NCBI GenBank assembly: GCA_902632605.1
Contig: CACPDB010000002.1
Location: forward strand, 35,306-99,305
Length of the DNA stretch: 64,000 nucleotides
Source: an uncultured SAR86 cluster bacterium
GTDB taxonomy: Bacteria; Pseudomonadota; Gammaproteobacteria; Magnimaribacterales; AG-339-G14
Direction: 5' to 3'
Shown: positions 16,729 to 25,325 of the stretch, piece after piece
Layout of the letters: each line of letters begins with the position of its first letter
How positions within the stretch are numbered: position 1 is the stretch's first letter
Translations under genes and position numbers: made by a program
The notes under the pieces: generated by a model
Told to the model about the DNA's origin: nothing
Seen by the model: only the letters and a program-made list of their open reading frames with translations
Database searches by the model: none

Positions 16729-18116
16729 TTATTGAGATTGTACCAAAAGTTAGCTGCAGGAAAATAACGTATAACAGGATTTAGGTTAGAGCCGGTAGCC
16801 GCTAGTGGAGCGGTAACTATGAAATTTGAGGCATTGGGAAAAGCTTCAATCATTTTTTTGTCAGACGAAACCTGTTCTATGGGAGCATACAAACCAAATC
16901 TAATCATGATGAGTTTATTCGTAAAATCCATCAACATATATTGTCCATCAAATCCTATTGGAGTTATTACGGTATTGTCAGGGACGCATTTTTTATTGGA
17001 TTGGGTGCCACAGTTACTAGCTCCATACAACGACCAAAACTTAAGACCATAACTTTGAACACCGCCAAAGGTTTCAGTTACTACGGAAGTGGTTGTAATA
17101 TTTTTAATGGCCTGAACATAACTTAGAGGAACAACTTGTTCTCCTTGCCAAATTCCATTATTGACCAAAAGCAATGCTACTTTGGCAAAATCTCTCGCAG
17201 TCATGTCAAGGCAACAATAGGATAAATAATTTCCATTAGCTTGGCCTCCAGAAACATTATCTCGCCACCAATCTGCAGTTATGTTCAATTTTGAAAACAA
17301 AAAAGTATCTGCAAATGTCTTTATGTCCTGACCAACCGCTCGATAGAAAATTTCACCCAAAACCATTGTGTCGCAATTTTGATATACGAAATAACCATTT
17401 TCAAAATTAACACTTCCGTTTCGATACCAATTATGTGCTTGTCCTGTAGCCGCCAGATTTCTATTGATACATCCAATAAGTTGATTTGTCGCGCTCGTCA
17501 AACCTCCTCCGCTTCCTATAGTTACAGCATTACAAATTGTCCAAGATGAGCTAGACGAGTCATAGCAAGCGGGCTCTAATCCAGAACGCATATCCAAGAG
17601 ATTTTTCAGTGTAATTGTATTTCTTGAGTCATTTGCCCATTCAGTCAAGTAAGTTGCTGCAGAAGTTTCAAGGCCATTTGTAAAATACCCTTTTTCCTGA
17701 GCTATGCCAAAAATAATGCTAGTGTAGGATTTTGCGACAGACCAGCTGGTAACTAAGCTATTTATATCTTTCGAGCCAAATGCTAGATCTACAGTGCTTG
17801 AAGTCCAAGCTGAACCTGATTCAAGGATTAAAGTCTTTTCTGCAGCGCCTATCCCTTTATACTCCTCAGCGACTATTTTTCCATCTTTGATAATAATGGC
17901 AGCTTGAGAGAACTTACCATCCTCCATTGCTAAATTCATAGCAGCCTGAACTTTGGCGCTATTTAGTCCCTGAGACTCCGGGCTTACAACCTGCCAACTA
18001 AATGATTGTAGTTCGGGTTCAGGTGGGGGTGATAGATTTCCTCCCCCTCCACCTCCACAGGAAAGGATTGAAATACTCAAAACATGTACTATTAATTTTG
18101 TTCTTATGTATGTCAT
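16725..18116 (-). CDS. Serine hydrolase, beta-lactamase/PBP-like lipoprotein
   Basis: This 463-aa protein starts at ATG 18116; a TTG six bases earlier is less likely. It has a lipoprotein-like signal ending Ile-Leu-Ser-Cys20 followed by a glycine run. The class C beta-lactamase/esterase catalytic motif Ser126-Val-Ala-Lys129 is present. Family members hydrolyse esters, amides or D-amino peptides in the periplasm. It lies two bases after the alpha/beta hydrolase gene, so the two form a leftward operon. Confidence 0.82.
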   Translation of the reverse strand: MTYIRTKLIVHVLSISILSCGGGGGGNLSPPPEPELQSFSWQVVSPESQGLNSAKVQAAMNLAMEDGKFSQAAIIIKDGKIVAEEYKGIGAAEKTLILESGSAWTSSTVDLAFGSKDINSLVTSWSVAKSYTSIIFGIAQEKGYFTNGLETSAATYLTEWANDSRNTITLKNLLDMRSGLEPACYDSSSSSWTICNAVTIGSGGGLTSATNQLIGCINRNLAATGQAHNWYRNGSVNFENGYFVYQNCDTMVLGEIFYRAVGQDIKTFADTFLFSKLNITADWWRDNVSGGQANGNYLSYCCLDMTARDFAKVALLLVNNGIWQGEQVVPLSYVQAIKNITTTSVVTETFGGVQSYGLKFWSLYGASNCGTQSNKKCVPDNTVITPIGFDGQYMLMDFTNKLIMIRFGLYAPIEQVSSDKKMIEAFPNASNFIVTAPLAATGSNLNPVIRYFPAANFWYNLNN

Positions 18117-18118
18117 CC

Positions 18119-19069
18119 TCAATAAGAGGATTTTACGTTTTCTGTAATAAAAGTATCCAAAATTTCTTTGATCTCTTTATTATGAGAAAAATGCATGAAA
18201 TGATCTGCGCCTTTGATAACATGAATTTTCGAATTCTTTACCTTTAATGATAATTCCTTTGAATGACTGATATTTACATTTATATCTTCATCACCATGAA
18301 TAGCGATAGTTGGAACAGAAATTTTTTCTAATGATAAAGATAAGTCTAGATAATTTTTAAAATCATTTTCATACCCTTCTTTTCTCAAGGACATAGGCCA
18401 AACAGACCAGAAATTATCTTTAAATTTATTGGATTGAGTCTTATTAGCTAAAACTTTTTCTTGATTAAGAGGATTTGGCATTAAAAATGAGACCATGGTT
18501 TCAATACCCATCAGTTCAGCAATTTTAAAGATACACCAAAGTTGAAAATCTGATTGTTTTGACAAAGATTCTGCTCCATCGGGTCTATTTACCCAAGATT
18601 TAGTAAGAGCTTCGTAAGAAATTAGACCTTTAGTCATTTCAGGATACAAAATTGCAAATTCAATCGCTGAAGGCCCTCCGCCAGAACTGCCAAAAACAAA
18701 AACCGACTCAATCTCTAAGCTGTCTAATAATGCTTTGTAAAGTTTTGCTTGATCCTTTGGTTTAAAACCTGATGAAAGAGGAGTTCTTAGATATCCCGGT
18801 CTAGAAATATTAATAATTTTATATTCACCTCCAAAAGGAAAATCTCTGTCATACCCGCCGGGTGTGCCATGAACGTATAAAATAATTGGTCCATCTTTCC
18901 CAGAAATCTTGTATTCAATTTCTCCATATGGAGTTTCTATTATCTTGCTTTGAGCTTTTAACTCGGATACCACTGAAGATTTATGGTAAGAATAATACCC
19001 TGCAGAGATAATGAAGAAAGTTAGCGAAATAAGAAAAAACCAAAAGATTATTTTTTTAAATAAATTCAT
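18119..19069 (-). CDS. Membrane-anchored alpha/beta hydrolase
   Basis: This 316-aa protein has an N-terminal hydrophobic anchor (residues 7-25), His-Gly-Thr-Pro-Gly-Gly near residue 67, and nucleophile elbow Gly-Ser-Ser129-Gly-Gly. His-Gly-Asp-Glu-Asp and a late His in Ala-Asp-His-Phe complete a likely triad. It belongs to the general epoxide-hydrolase/lipase-like fold. It is probably co-transcribed with the serine hydrolase that follows two bases later. Confidence 0.82.
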   Translation of the reverse strand: MNLFKKIIFWFFLISLTFFIISAGYYSYHKSSVVSELKAQSKIIETPYGEIEYKISGKDGPIILYVHGTPGGYDRDFPFGGEYKIINISRPGYLRTPLSSGFKPKDQAKLYKALLDSLEIESVFVFGSSGGGPSAIEFAILYPEMTKGLISYEALTKSWVNRPDGAESLSKQSDFQLWCIFKIAELMGIETMVSFLMPNPLNQEKVLANKTQSNKFKDNFWSVWPMSLRKEGYENDFKNYLDLSLSLEKISVPTIAIHGDEDINVNISHSKELSLKVKNSKIHVIKGADHFMHFSHNKEIKEILDTFITENVKSSY

Positions 19070-19181
19070 TCAACAAAAACTTTTTCTCATAGGATCTTTA
19101 AAACTTGCTGAGCTTCGGTTATTACAAATTCTTCAAATTGCCCGACCACAATTAACTCTAAATTATTATTTCTAAAAAAGA

Positions 19182-19207
19182 AATCCCCTCGCCGAAGCGA
19201 GGGGATT
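19182..19207 (-). terminator. Intrinsic terminator of the 30-aa microprotein unit
   Basis: AATCCCCTCGC and GCGAGGGGATT form a perfect 11-bp stem with a 4-base loop. On the minus strand the stem runs directly into TTTCTTTTTT, a classic U-tract. It lies 38 bases after the microprotein stop at 19246, so it ends that leftward transcript. Confidence 0.8.
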
Positions 19208-19245
19208 AAGGGGGGAGAACTTTATAAATTTATTTCTTTATAGGA

Positions 19246-19338
19246 TTAGAAAAAGTTTATTCCTATCACTCCTAAATAAAGTATAAAAGAGAGGCAAAAA
19301 CAAAATCCTAAAGTTCCTGATACCACTCTATTGATCAT
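19246..19338 (-). CDS. 30-aa single-pass membrane microprotein
   Basis: An ATG at 19338 opens a 30-codon frame starting Met-Ile-Asn-Arg-Val-Val-Ser-Gly and ending Gly-Ile-Asn-Phe-Phe. Most of it is a hydrophobic stretch with two cysteines (Phe-Cys-Phe-Cys) and only one charged residue (Arg4). A textbook AAAGGAG ribosome binding site sits seven bases upstream, and a strong terminator follows. A dedicated promoter, good ribosome binding site and terminator argue that this is a real small gene. It resembles in design small membrane subunits of respiratory or transport complexes, but I do not recognise it. Confidence 0.7.
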   Translation of the reverse strand: MINRVVSGTLGFCFCLSFILYLGVIGINFF

Positions 19339-19453
19339 CGCTAACTCCTTTTAAGCTGATGGTTAATTAAGATACTTACTAGAGAGATTAATTTCTTAAA
19401 AGTTCATTTAAAAAAGAAATTCTTTTAAATAAGTACTCTTTAAAATCGAAAGC

Positions 19454-19459
19454 ATTATA
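19454..19459 (-). promoter_or_regulatory. Candidate -10 box for the microprotein gene
   Basis: On the minus strand the sequence is TTGTATAATGC, a perfect TATAAT with a plausible TG two bases upstream. The -35 region is weak. It would give a leader of about 108 bases before the microprotein ATG. Confidence 0.4.
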
Positions 19460-19759
19460 CAACTGCGAAAAAAGACCAAAATTGATGAAAAACATACGAA
19501 ATTGCTGATTTTTGCACCCAAATTGAAATTTTGTTGTCTCAAATATTTACAATCGATTAGAAACGCTGGAAGTATAGTACTTATTGACTTTTTTACTAGG
19601 TGTAAGATGGAGATTTCGCTTAAAATGTTAAAAAAATTATAACTAATTTCACAAAAGTTATAAAAAAACTTTTTTTTATTCTTTTTAAATCCTTAATTTT
19701 AATTCTAAAAAAATGGACTTTTTTGTTCTAATAAAAATCTTACACACGAGGAATAAATT

Positions 19760-20773
19760 ATGAGACAAATGCAACTGGCGAAACCTGGGGGACTAGATAA
19801 ATTCAAGCTTAACGAATTGGATATTCCTAAACCGAAAGATAATGAAATTTTAATCAAAGTTAATTCAAGTAGCCTTAACTACCACGATTTAATGTGTGCC
19901 TTGGGATTGATTCCTACCGATGATGGACGGGTTTTGCTTGGTGACGCTGCTGGAGAAATAGTTGAGATTGGAGCGGCAGTTAAGAGCTGGAAAGTTGGAG
20001 ATAAAGTCATGAGTGCTTGTTTCCCAAATTGGATTGATGGACCACCGCGTTATGAATTATTGAGTTTTATCGGGGACAATCAGGACGGCTATGCCACTGA
20101 GTATATTGCTATTGAAGAAACTGCCGTGACCAAAATGCCTTCAAAATGGTCCTTACAAGAAGCAGCTACTCTACCTTGTGCGGGTTTGACTGCTTGGCGA
20201 GCGCTTGTAGATGAAGGCAGATTGCAATCTGGAGAATCGGTTTTGGTTCAAGGAACCGGAGGAGTTTCAATTATTGCTCTACAGTTTGCTAAAGAAATGG
20301 GTGCGAAGGTTATTGCTACAACTTCATCTGAAGAAAAAGCTGAAAAATTAAAAGCTCTTGGGGCAGATGAGATTATCAATTACAAAGAACATCCTAAATG
20401 GGGAGAAAAAGTTCTAGAAGTTACTGACAATGAAGGCGTGGATCATGTTGTTGAAGTTGGTGGTGGAGAAACTTTCAATGAATCCATTAGGGCGGTGAAG
20501 CTTGGTGGTCATATTGCCTTGATCGGTGTATTGAGTGGGCCTGCAGCAAATGAATTGGTTTTGCCGCGAATTTTTCTAAAACAAGTCAGAACTAGTGGAA
20601 TTGCGATGGCAAATCATCAATCGCAAAAGGCTATGGTTGAATATCTGGATAATTCAAAAATCAAACCTGTCATCAGCGATACTTTTGATTTGGCTGAATT
20701 AGCTGGAGCTTTTCAACATCAGATCGATAACAAACATTTTGGGAAAATTTCCATCATTATGGAACAATCTTGA
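19760..20773 (+). CDS. Medium-chain dehydrogenase/reductase, zinc-independent quinone-oxidoreductase type
   Basis: This 337-aa protein has the MDR catalytic fold (Asn-Ser-Ser-Ser-Leu-Asn-Tyr-His-Asp) and a Rossmann domain with Gly-Thr-Gly-Gly-Val (about residues 164-168). Ala-Thr-Thr-Ser-Ser-Glu-Glu-Lys follows in the cofactor-specificity loop, which suggests NADP(H). It lacks the structural zinc cysteines of classic alcohol dehydrogenases. It probably reduces or oxidises an alcohol, quinone or enone. It precedes the GMC oxidoreductase by 34 bases in a likely catabolic operon. Confidence 0.85.
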   Translation: MRQMQLAKPGGLDKFKLNELDIPKPKDNEILIKVNSSSLNYHDLMCALGLIPTDDGRVLLGDAAGEIVEIGAAVKSWKVGDKVMSACFPNWIDGPPRYELLSFIGDNQDGYATEYIAIEETAVTKMPSKWSLQEAATLPCAGLTAWRALVDEGRLQSGESVLVQGTGGVSIIALQFAKEMGAKVIATTSSEEKAEKLKALGADEIINYKEHPKWGEKVLEVTDNEGVDHVVEVGGGETFNESIRAVKLGGHIALIGVLSGPAANELVLPRIFLKQVRTSGIAMANHQSQKAMVEYLDNSKIKPVISDTFDLAELAGAFQHQIDNKHFGKISIIMEQS

Positions 20774-20807
20774 TAGAAAATATTTAAGTCTATAAAAGGG
20801 GAAGTTT

Positions 20808-22484
20808 ATGAACGAATTCGATTACATAATTTTAGGAGCAGGTTCGGCTGGCTGTGTTCTAGCTGGCAGACTTTCAGAAAATCCAAATCATAAAGTTTGT
20901 CTTATTGAAGCCGGCTCTAAAGATAAAGATGTGAGAATTCACGTACCTGCCCTGTTCGCTTACATGGGACCAACGAGCAAAATGAATTGGGCTTTTGAAA
21001 CCGAGCCTCAAAAAGGTTTTGCTAAAGAAAATTTGCCTGCAAGAGAAGTAGTAGTGGCTGACCCGACAGGTCAGACGCACACCATGAAAGATGAACCGGA
21101 AGAGCATCGAAAAGGTTACCAACCTAGAGGAAAAACATTAGGGGGATCGAGTTCAATAAATGCCATGCTGTATGTGAGAGGACATCGCTGGGATTATGAT
21201 CATTGGGCTAAACTTGGAAATTCCGGATGGTCATATGATGAAGTTTTACCTTACTTTAAAAAAGCGGAACACAATGAATTGGTTGATGATGCTTTTCATG
21301 GGCAGAATGGTCCTCTGAATGTTACTGCTGTAGAAAATAAATCAAAATATAAAGATTACTTTATTGAAGCGGGTAAGAAATTTTATAAAGAAAATCAAGA
21401 TTTCAATGGTGCCGATCAAGAAGGTATCGGCTACTACCACACAACTCAAAAACAAGGTAGAAGATGGAGTGCCGCTGCAGCCTATCTTACTCCTAACCTA
21501 GATAGGCCCAACCTTACTGTCTTAACGGATACCCAAGTAGATAGAATTGTATTTGAAGGCAATAAAGCAACTGGCGTGAATTGTTTTGATAAATCAAAAA
21601 ATAAAATTCATTTGAAATGTCACCGCGAAGTAATAGTTTCTTCAGGAGCTTTTGGTTCTCCGCAAATTTTAATGCGCTCTGGTATAGGACCAGCAGAAGA
21701 GTTGAACAGACATGGGATAGACACCATCTTTAACATCCCAGGAGTAGGAAAAAATCTTCAGGATCACATCGATTACATTACCAATCATCCAGTGGATGAT
21801 ACTGATTTATTGGGTTTCTCACTTAAATCTCTTTTGTATCGTCAGCCGTTTGAACTTTTGAAATATCTATTTACCAGAAAGGGACAAATGACTTCTACGG
21901 TTGCAGAAGCTGGAGGTTTTATCAAAACTGAGGAAAGTTTGGAAATTCCAGATATCCAGCTGCACTTTGTACTAGCAAAAATAATTGACCATGGCAGAAC
22001 CATTGCTTTTGGTCATGGTCTGGGTTGTCACGTTTGTTTGTTGAGACCAAAATCCACCGGCGAAGTTACGCTTAATTCGAATGATGCCTTTGACTCGCCA
22101 AGGATTGATCCTAAGTTTTTTTCCGAGAGAGAAGATATGGATGTCATGATAAAAGGTTATCGCAAAATGATGCAAATTATGGATGCCGAGCCATTGAGAC
22201 CATATACCAGAAAAACTCAAGACCCTGTCAACATTGATAGCGATGCTGATATTGAAACCGCAATGCGCGCCCGAGCAGATACCGTCTATCATCCTGTGGG
22301 AACTTGCAAAATGGGTTCTGATGATATGAGCGTTGTGAATCACGAACTCAAAGTTCACGCGCTGGAAAATGTTCGAGTCGTTGATGCCTCGATTATGCCA
22401 ACTTTGGTTGGTGGAAATACAAATGCGCCGACCATCATGATAGGTGAAAAAGCAGCTGATATGATCAAATCCTCTTGGGCTTAA
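20808..22484 (+). CDS. GMC-family FAD oxidoreductase (choline dehydrogenase-like)
   Basis: This 558-aa flavoprotein starts with the FAD-binding Gly-Ala-Gly-Ser-Ala-Gly-Cys motif and Glu-Ala-Gly-Ser. It has the GMC signature (Gly-Lys-Thr-Leu-Gly-Gly-Ser-Ser-Ser-Ile-Asn) near residue 105. The C-terminal catalytic pair is His495 (Tyr-His-Pro-Val-Gly-Thr-Cys) and Asn539 (Gly-Gly-Asn-Thr-Asn-Ala-Pro), 44 residues apart as in choline oxidase. It oxidises a primary alcohol; the substrate is unknown. The AAGGGGAA ribosome binding site is good. Confidence 0.92.
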   Translation: MNEFDYIILGAGSAGCVLAGRLSENPNHKVCLIEAGSKDKDVRIHVPALFAYMGPTSKMNWAFETEPQKGFAKENLPAREVVVADPTGQTHTMKDEPEEHRKGYQPRGKTLGGSSSINAMLYVRGHRWDYDHWAKLGNSGWSYDEVLPYFKKAEHNELVDDAFHGQNGPLNVTAVENKSKYKDYFIEAGKKFYKENQDFNGADQEGIGYYHTTQKQGRRWSAAAAYLTPNLDRPNLTVLTDTQVDRIVFEGNKATGVNCFDKSKNKIHLKCHREVIVSSGAFGSPQILMRSGIGPAEELNRHGIDTIFNIPGVGKNLQDHIDYITNHPVDDTDLLGFSLKSLLYRQPFELLKYLFTRKGQMTSTVAEAGGFIKTEESLEIPDIQLHFVLAKIIDHGRTIAFGHGLGCHVCLLRPKSTGEVTLNSNDAFDSPRIDPKFFSEREDMDVMIKGYRKMMQIMDAEPLRPYTRKTQDPVNIDSDADIETAMRARADTVYHPVGTCKMGSDDMSVVNHELKVHALENVRVVDASIMPTLVGGNTNAPTIMIGEKAADMIKSSWA

Positions 22485-22558
22485 AATAATCAAGTCTTTT
22501 GGTAGACAAAAAGCCTTACGGGCTTTAAATTAAACCTTCAATTTATTAGGGAGAAAAA

Positions 22559-23536
22559 ATGATAAAAACGAAAATCACCGAAATGTTCGGTATCGAGCAT
22601 CCAGTTATTCAGGGAGGAATGCACTACGTAGGTTTTGCAGAAATGGCTTCTGCAGTTGCAAACGCAGGCGGGCTAGGAATCATTACAGGTCTGACCCAAA
22701 AAACTCCTGATGATCTAGCTAAAGAAATTGCAAAATGTCACGAAATGACTGATAAGCCTTTTGGCGTAAATTTAACTTTCTTACCTGGCTTTCAAGAGCC
22801 TGATTATCCTGGTTACATCAAAGCAATCGTTGAAGGAGGAGTAAAAATAGTCGAAACCGCGGGGAGAAGTCCTGAAGCTTACATGCCTGACCTCAAAGGT
22901 GCTGGCATAAAAGTCATACACAAATGCACTTCAGTTAGACATTCTTTAAAAGCAGAAAAAATTGGTTGTGATGCGGTCAGTGTTGATGGTTTTGAGTGCG
23001 GTGGACATCCGGGAGAGGATGATATTCCAAACATGATTCTTTTGCCAAGAGCTGCTGAAGAACTTTCAATTCCTTTTGTTGCTTCAGGTGGTATGGGTAA
23101 TGGCCAGCAACTTGCAGCTGCTCTATCCATGGGGGCAGATGGTATCAATATGGGGACAAGATTCATTGCAACAAAAGAGGCGCCAGTTCACCAAAACGTC
23201 AAAGAAGCTTTGGTTGCTGCTTCTGAATTGGATACCGAATTGATCATGAGACCGTTGAGAAATACTGAAAGGGTTTTAGCTAATGACGCAGTACAAAAGA
23301 TCCTTGAAAAGGAAAAAGCCTTAGGTGATGAGATCCAAATCACCGACATCATGGATGAGGTGGCAGGAGTGTATCCAAAAATCATGCAAGAAGGCACCAT
23401 GGATGCTGGCGCTTGGAGTTGTGGAATGGTCGCTGGACTGATTCACGACATTCCTACTTGTAAGGAGTTGGTTGAAAGAATAGTTTCTGATGCTGAAGAA
23501 ATTATCAAAAGCAGACTCTCTCAATTTGTAGCTTAG
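22559..23536 (+). CDS. Nitronate monooxygenase / 2-nitropropane dioxygenase family
   Basis: This 325-aa TIM-barrel FMN enzyme has Pro-Val-Ile-Gln-Gly-Gly-Met near the N-terminus, Gly-Gly-Leu-Gly-Ile-Ile-Thr, Gly-Phe-Glu-Cys-Gly-Gly-His-Pro-Gly and Ala-Ser-Gly-Gly-Met-Gly, all family hallmarks. It oxidises nitronates or a related flavin-dependent substrate; some members act as enoyl reductase relatives (FabK). It is the third gene of the rightward oxidoreductase run and ends at a terminator. Confidence 0.88.
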   Translation: MIKTKITEMFGIEHPVIQGGMHYVGFAEMASAVANAGGLGIITGLTQKTPDDLAKEIAKCHEMTDKPFGVNLTFLPGFQEPDYPGYIKAIVEGGVKIVETAGRSPEAYMPDLKGAGIKVIHKCTSVRHSLKAEKIGCDAVSVDGFECGGHPGEDDIPNMILLPRAAEELSIPFVASGGMGNGQQLAAALSMGADGINMGTRFIATKEAPVHQNVKEALVAASELDTELIMRPLRNTERVLANDAVQKILEKEKALGDEIQITDIMDEVAGVYPKIMQEGTMDAGAWSCGMVAGLIHDIPTCKELVERIVSDAEEIIKSRLSQFVA

Positions 23537-23549
23537 AGCTTAAAAAATA

Positions 23550-23590
23550 AATTCTCTGGAAAGCATTTATGTTTTCTGGGGAATTTTTTT
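23550..23590 (+). terminator. Intrinsic terminator after the nitronate monooxygenase gene
   Basis: Bases 23550-23562 (AATTCTCTGGAAA) pair with 23572-23585 in a 13-bp stem with G-U wobbles and a short loop. A run of T through 23590 follows. It lies 14 bases after the stop codon and sits between convergent genes. Confidence 0.6.
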
Positions 23591-24446
23591 ATGCAATGGC
23601 TTTTATGTAATCAGGACCTAACCCGCAACACCCACCAATAATGGAAGCTCCCAAATCTTCCCACAAATTTTTGTACTCCAGAAATTGCTTTACGGAAAGA
23701 TTTCTAGGTTCAACTTGTACATCATTGTCTAAGGTCCAGTCGAAAGGCACGCCAAAAACATTTGGGTAACAGCCGATTGGTTTATCTGTAAGTTTGGATA
23801 ATTTTTTAATGCCTTCGGTAATCGCAACCGGATCAGTGCAATTGAAAAGATAAGCATCAGGATTAAAACTTTCTGCAAGCTGAAAGGAATCTTCAATGGA
23901 TTCTTTACTTCTTAGTCTGCCACTTTTATCTTCTAACAAAGTCCACGAAAGCCAAATTTTTTTATCTTGCTTACCCTTGTTTTTTAGTGCTTTTAAAATA
24001 TTTGAAGTTTCTGCCATCGAAGAAACAGTCTCGCATAAAAAAATATCAACGAAAGAATTTAGCTCATCAATTAGTTCTTCATAAATAGGTATGGAATCTT
24101 CTTCATTTGGCACCAAATCCGGTCGATAACTTTCATCAAGAGGCGGCAAACTTCCTGCAACCAAGATTTCTTGACTATTGTTATCAGCTACTTCGCGGGC
24201 AAGAGCGCCGGCCTTTCTTATCAAGTCTTTCATTAAATGTGTTTTGTTCTCTTTTTGCAGGTAACTGGGGATAGTTGAATAAGTATTAGTGGTAATGACT
24301 TGGGCGCCTACATCAACATAAGCTTGATGTACTTCTTTTACTAAATTTGGAGAGTCAATGAGAAATTGCGCTGACCACAAACCAGAAGAAGGCTTTTTGG
24401 TTCGTTTGAGCAACTCATTGCCCATGCTACCATCTAAAATAATCAC
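23589..24446 (-). CDS. Homocysteine S-methyltransferase family protein
   Basis: This 285-aa protein begins at a GTG overlapping the upstream stop (GTGA), with Ile-Ile-Leu-Asp-Gly-Ser-Met-Gly-Asn-Glu-Leu. Zinc-ligand cysteines are seen in Phe-Asn-Cys-Thr-Asp-Pro (near residue 203) and in Gly-Gly-Cys-Cys-Gly near residue 273. These enzymes move a methyl group from S-methylmethionine, betaine or a related donor to homocysteine, giving methionine. The donor is not evident. It is the last gene of a leftward group with a TPR protein and a DUF1330 protein. Confidence 0.88.
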   Translation of the reverse strand: MIILDGSMGNELLKRTKKPSSGLWSAQFLIDSPNLVKEVHQAYVDVGAQVITTNTYSTIPSYLQKENKTHLMKDLIRKAGALAREVADNNSQEILVAGSLPPLDESYRPDLVPNEEDSIPIYEELIDELNSFVDIFLCETVSSMAETSNILKALKNKGKQDKKIWLSWTLLEDKSGRLRSKESIEDSFQLAESFNPDAYLFNCTDPVAITEGIKKLSKLTDKPIGCYPNVFGVPFDWTLDNDVQVEPRNLSVKQFLEYKNLWEDLGASIIGGCCGLGPDYIKAIA

Positions 24447-24895
24447 AGAGATTTTTCAGCTTCTTGATTTATATACTTTTTTAATTGTTCAAGTTCATCG
24501 CAAGAGGTAGGGCATAATTGTTTGAGCTTATTCAAATTGACTTGCGCTAGTCCTAACCGTTTCGTTTCGACAAATAGTTCGCCTTGATACTCTAAAGCAA
24601 TTTTATTTTCAGGATCTAACTTCAATGCTTTTTCGTAATTGGTTTCTGCTTTTTTGTAATTTTTCAACTTTCTTTGTGTAAAGGCATAAAGCGTCCAACC
24701 GTCGGCATCTTTTGGTTTGGACTTAGTGTATTTGCCAAGAGCTCTTAACGCCTTTCGATAATCTTCATTTTTTAGATGATTGGTCGCTTTCTCATAGAGT
24801 TCCGTGGGATCTACCTTTTTATCGTATTTCGCTGTATGCAGCGAAACAGAAAAAACTACAAGGACTAAAAATCCTAAAATTTTAAAAATCTTCAT
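24443..24895 (-). CDS. TPR-repeat exported protein
   Basis: This 150-aa protein has an N-terminal signal segment and about three tetratricopeptide repeats (for example Ala-Glu-Thr-Asn-Tyr-Glu-Lys-Ala-Leu-Lys-Leu-Asp-Pro-Glu-Asn). TPRs mediate protein-protein contacts. The start overlaps the DUF1330 stop by one base (TAATG), and its TGA overlaps the methyltransferase GTG. It is probably periplasmic; partner unknown. Confidence 0.75.
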   Translation of the reverse strand: MKIFKILGFLVLVVFSVSLHTAKYDKKVDPTELYEKATNHLKNEDYRKALRALGKYTKSKPKDADGWTLYAFTQRKLKNYKKAETNYEKALKLDPENKIALEYQGELFVETKRLGLAQVNLNKLKQLCPTSCDELEQLKKYINQEAEKSL

Positions 24896-25305
24896 TAATC
24901 TCTCAATTTTGTTTCAATATTTAATTGGCCAGCTAAACCAGCCACTCTGTGTTGGGCGCTTTCAATATAATCAGGATCTGAAATCATTTTCAACATCGCC
25001 TTTCTATTTGGGTACATAGCAATTGCTACTTGATCCCAAAGCTCTTCCACCTCACCTAACATAAGTCTTGTTACATCTGAACCAAAAATGGGTTTACCAC
25101 CTACTTTTTCAAGATGTCCTACCACTTCCTTGCCATAGATTGCATAAGCTTCTCTGCCCGTAAGGTTAGTTTCTCGTTTATCGGGATATTCTGCCTTTTC
25201 TTTGAACTTCAAAAGATTAACCATGAATATAGGTCCATCATGGCCCTCTTCTAGAAACTCTTCCATTTGTTTTTCATTTGGCATCACTTTATTTTCTACT
25301 TTCAT
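24895..25305 (-). CDS. DUF1330-like protein (dimeric alpha/beta-barrel fold)
   Basis: This 136-aa protein contains Pro-Ile-Phe-Met-Val-Asn-Leu-Leu-Lys-Phe-Lys, a typical DUF1330 opening. It also has Val-Ala-Ile-Ala-Met-Tyr-Pro-Asn-Arg-Lys-Ala-Met and Asp-Pro-Asp-Tyr, again as in that family. The fold is ferredoxin-like; no biochemical role is established. It follows the OYE gene in a leftward operon and has AGGAG upstream. Confidence 0.78.
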   Translation of the reverse strand: MKVENKVMPNEKQMEEFLEEGHDGPIFMVNLLKFKEKAEYPDKRETNLTGREAYAIYGKEVVGHLEKVGGKPIFGSDVTRLMLGEVEELWDQVAIAMYPNRKAMLKMISDPDYIESAQHRVAGLAGQLNIETKLRD

Positions 25306-25325
25306 TTTTTTAAGCTCCTATTGAA

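Larger units (their letters stand above)
19070..19759. other. 690-bp intergenic region with a small leftward transcription unit
   Basis: This is the longest stretch without a conventional gene. It holds a leftward unit: a TATAAT box at 19454-19459, a leader of about 108 bases, a 30-codon gene (19338-19246) and an intrinsic terminator at 19182-19207. The remainder (19460-19759) is very A+T-rich and contains the start region of the MDR dehydrogenase gene, with GAGGA before its ATG. I see no tRNA or repeat here. Confidence 0.6.

Noticed and set aside
19606..19641. Eleven-codon frame upstream of the MDR dehydrogenase as a leader peptide
   Set aside because: It has no ribosome binding site, no attenuator-like hairpin after it, and no codon enrichment typical of attenuation.
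21972..22493. Leftward 173-aa frame inside the GMC oxidoreductase
   Set aside because: It is antisense to a well-supported enzyme, with no motif or signal of its own; it is a shadow frame.
22510..22526. AAAGCC...GGCTTT hairpin between the GMC and nitronate monooxygenase genes
   Set aside because: The stem is short and no T-run follows, so it is not a credible terminator in either direction; read-through between the two genes is more likely.
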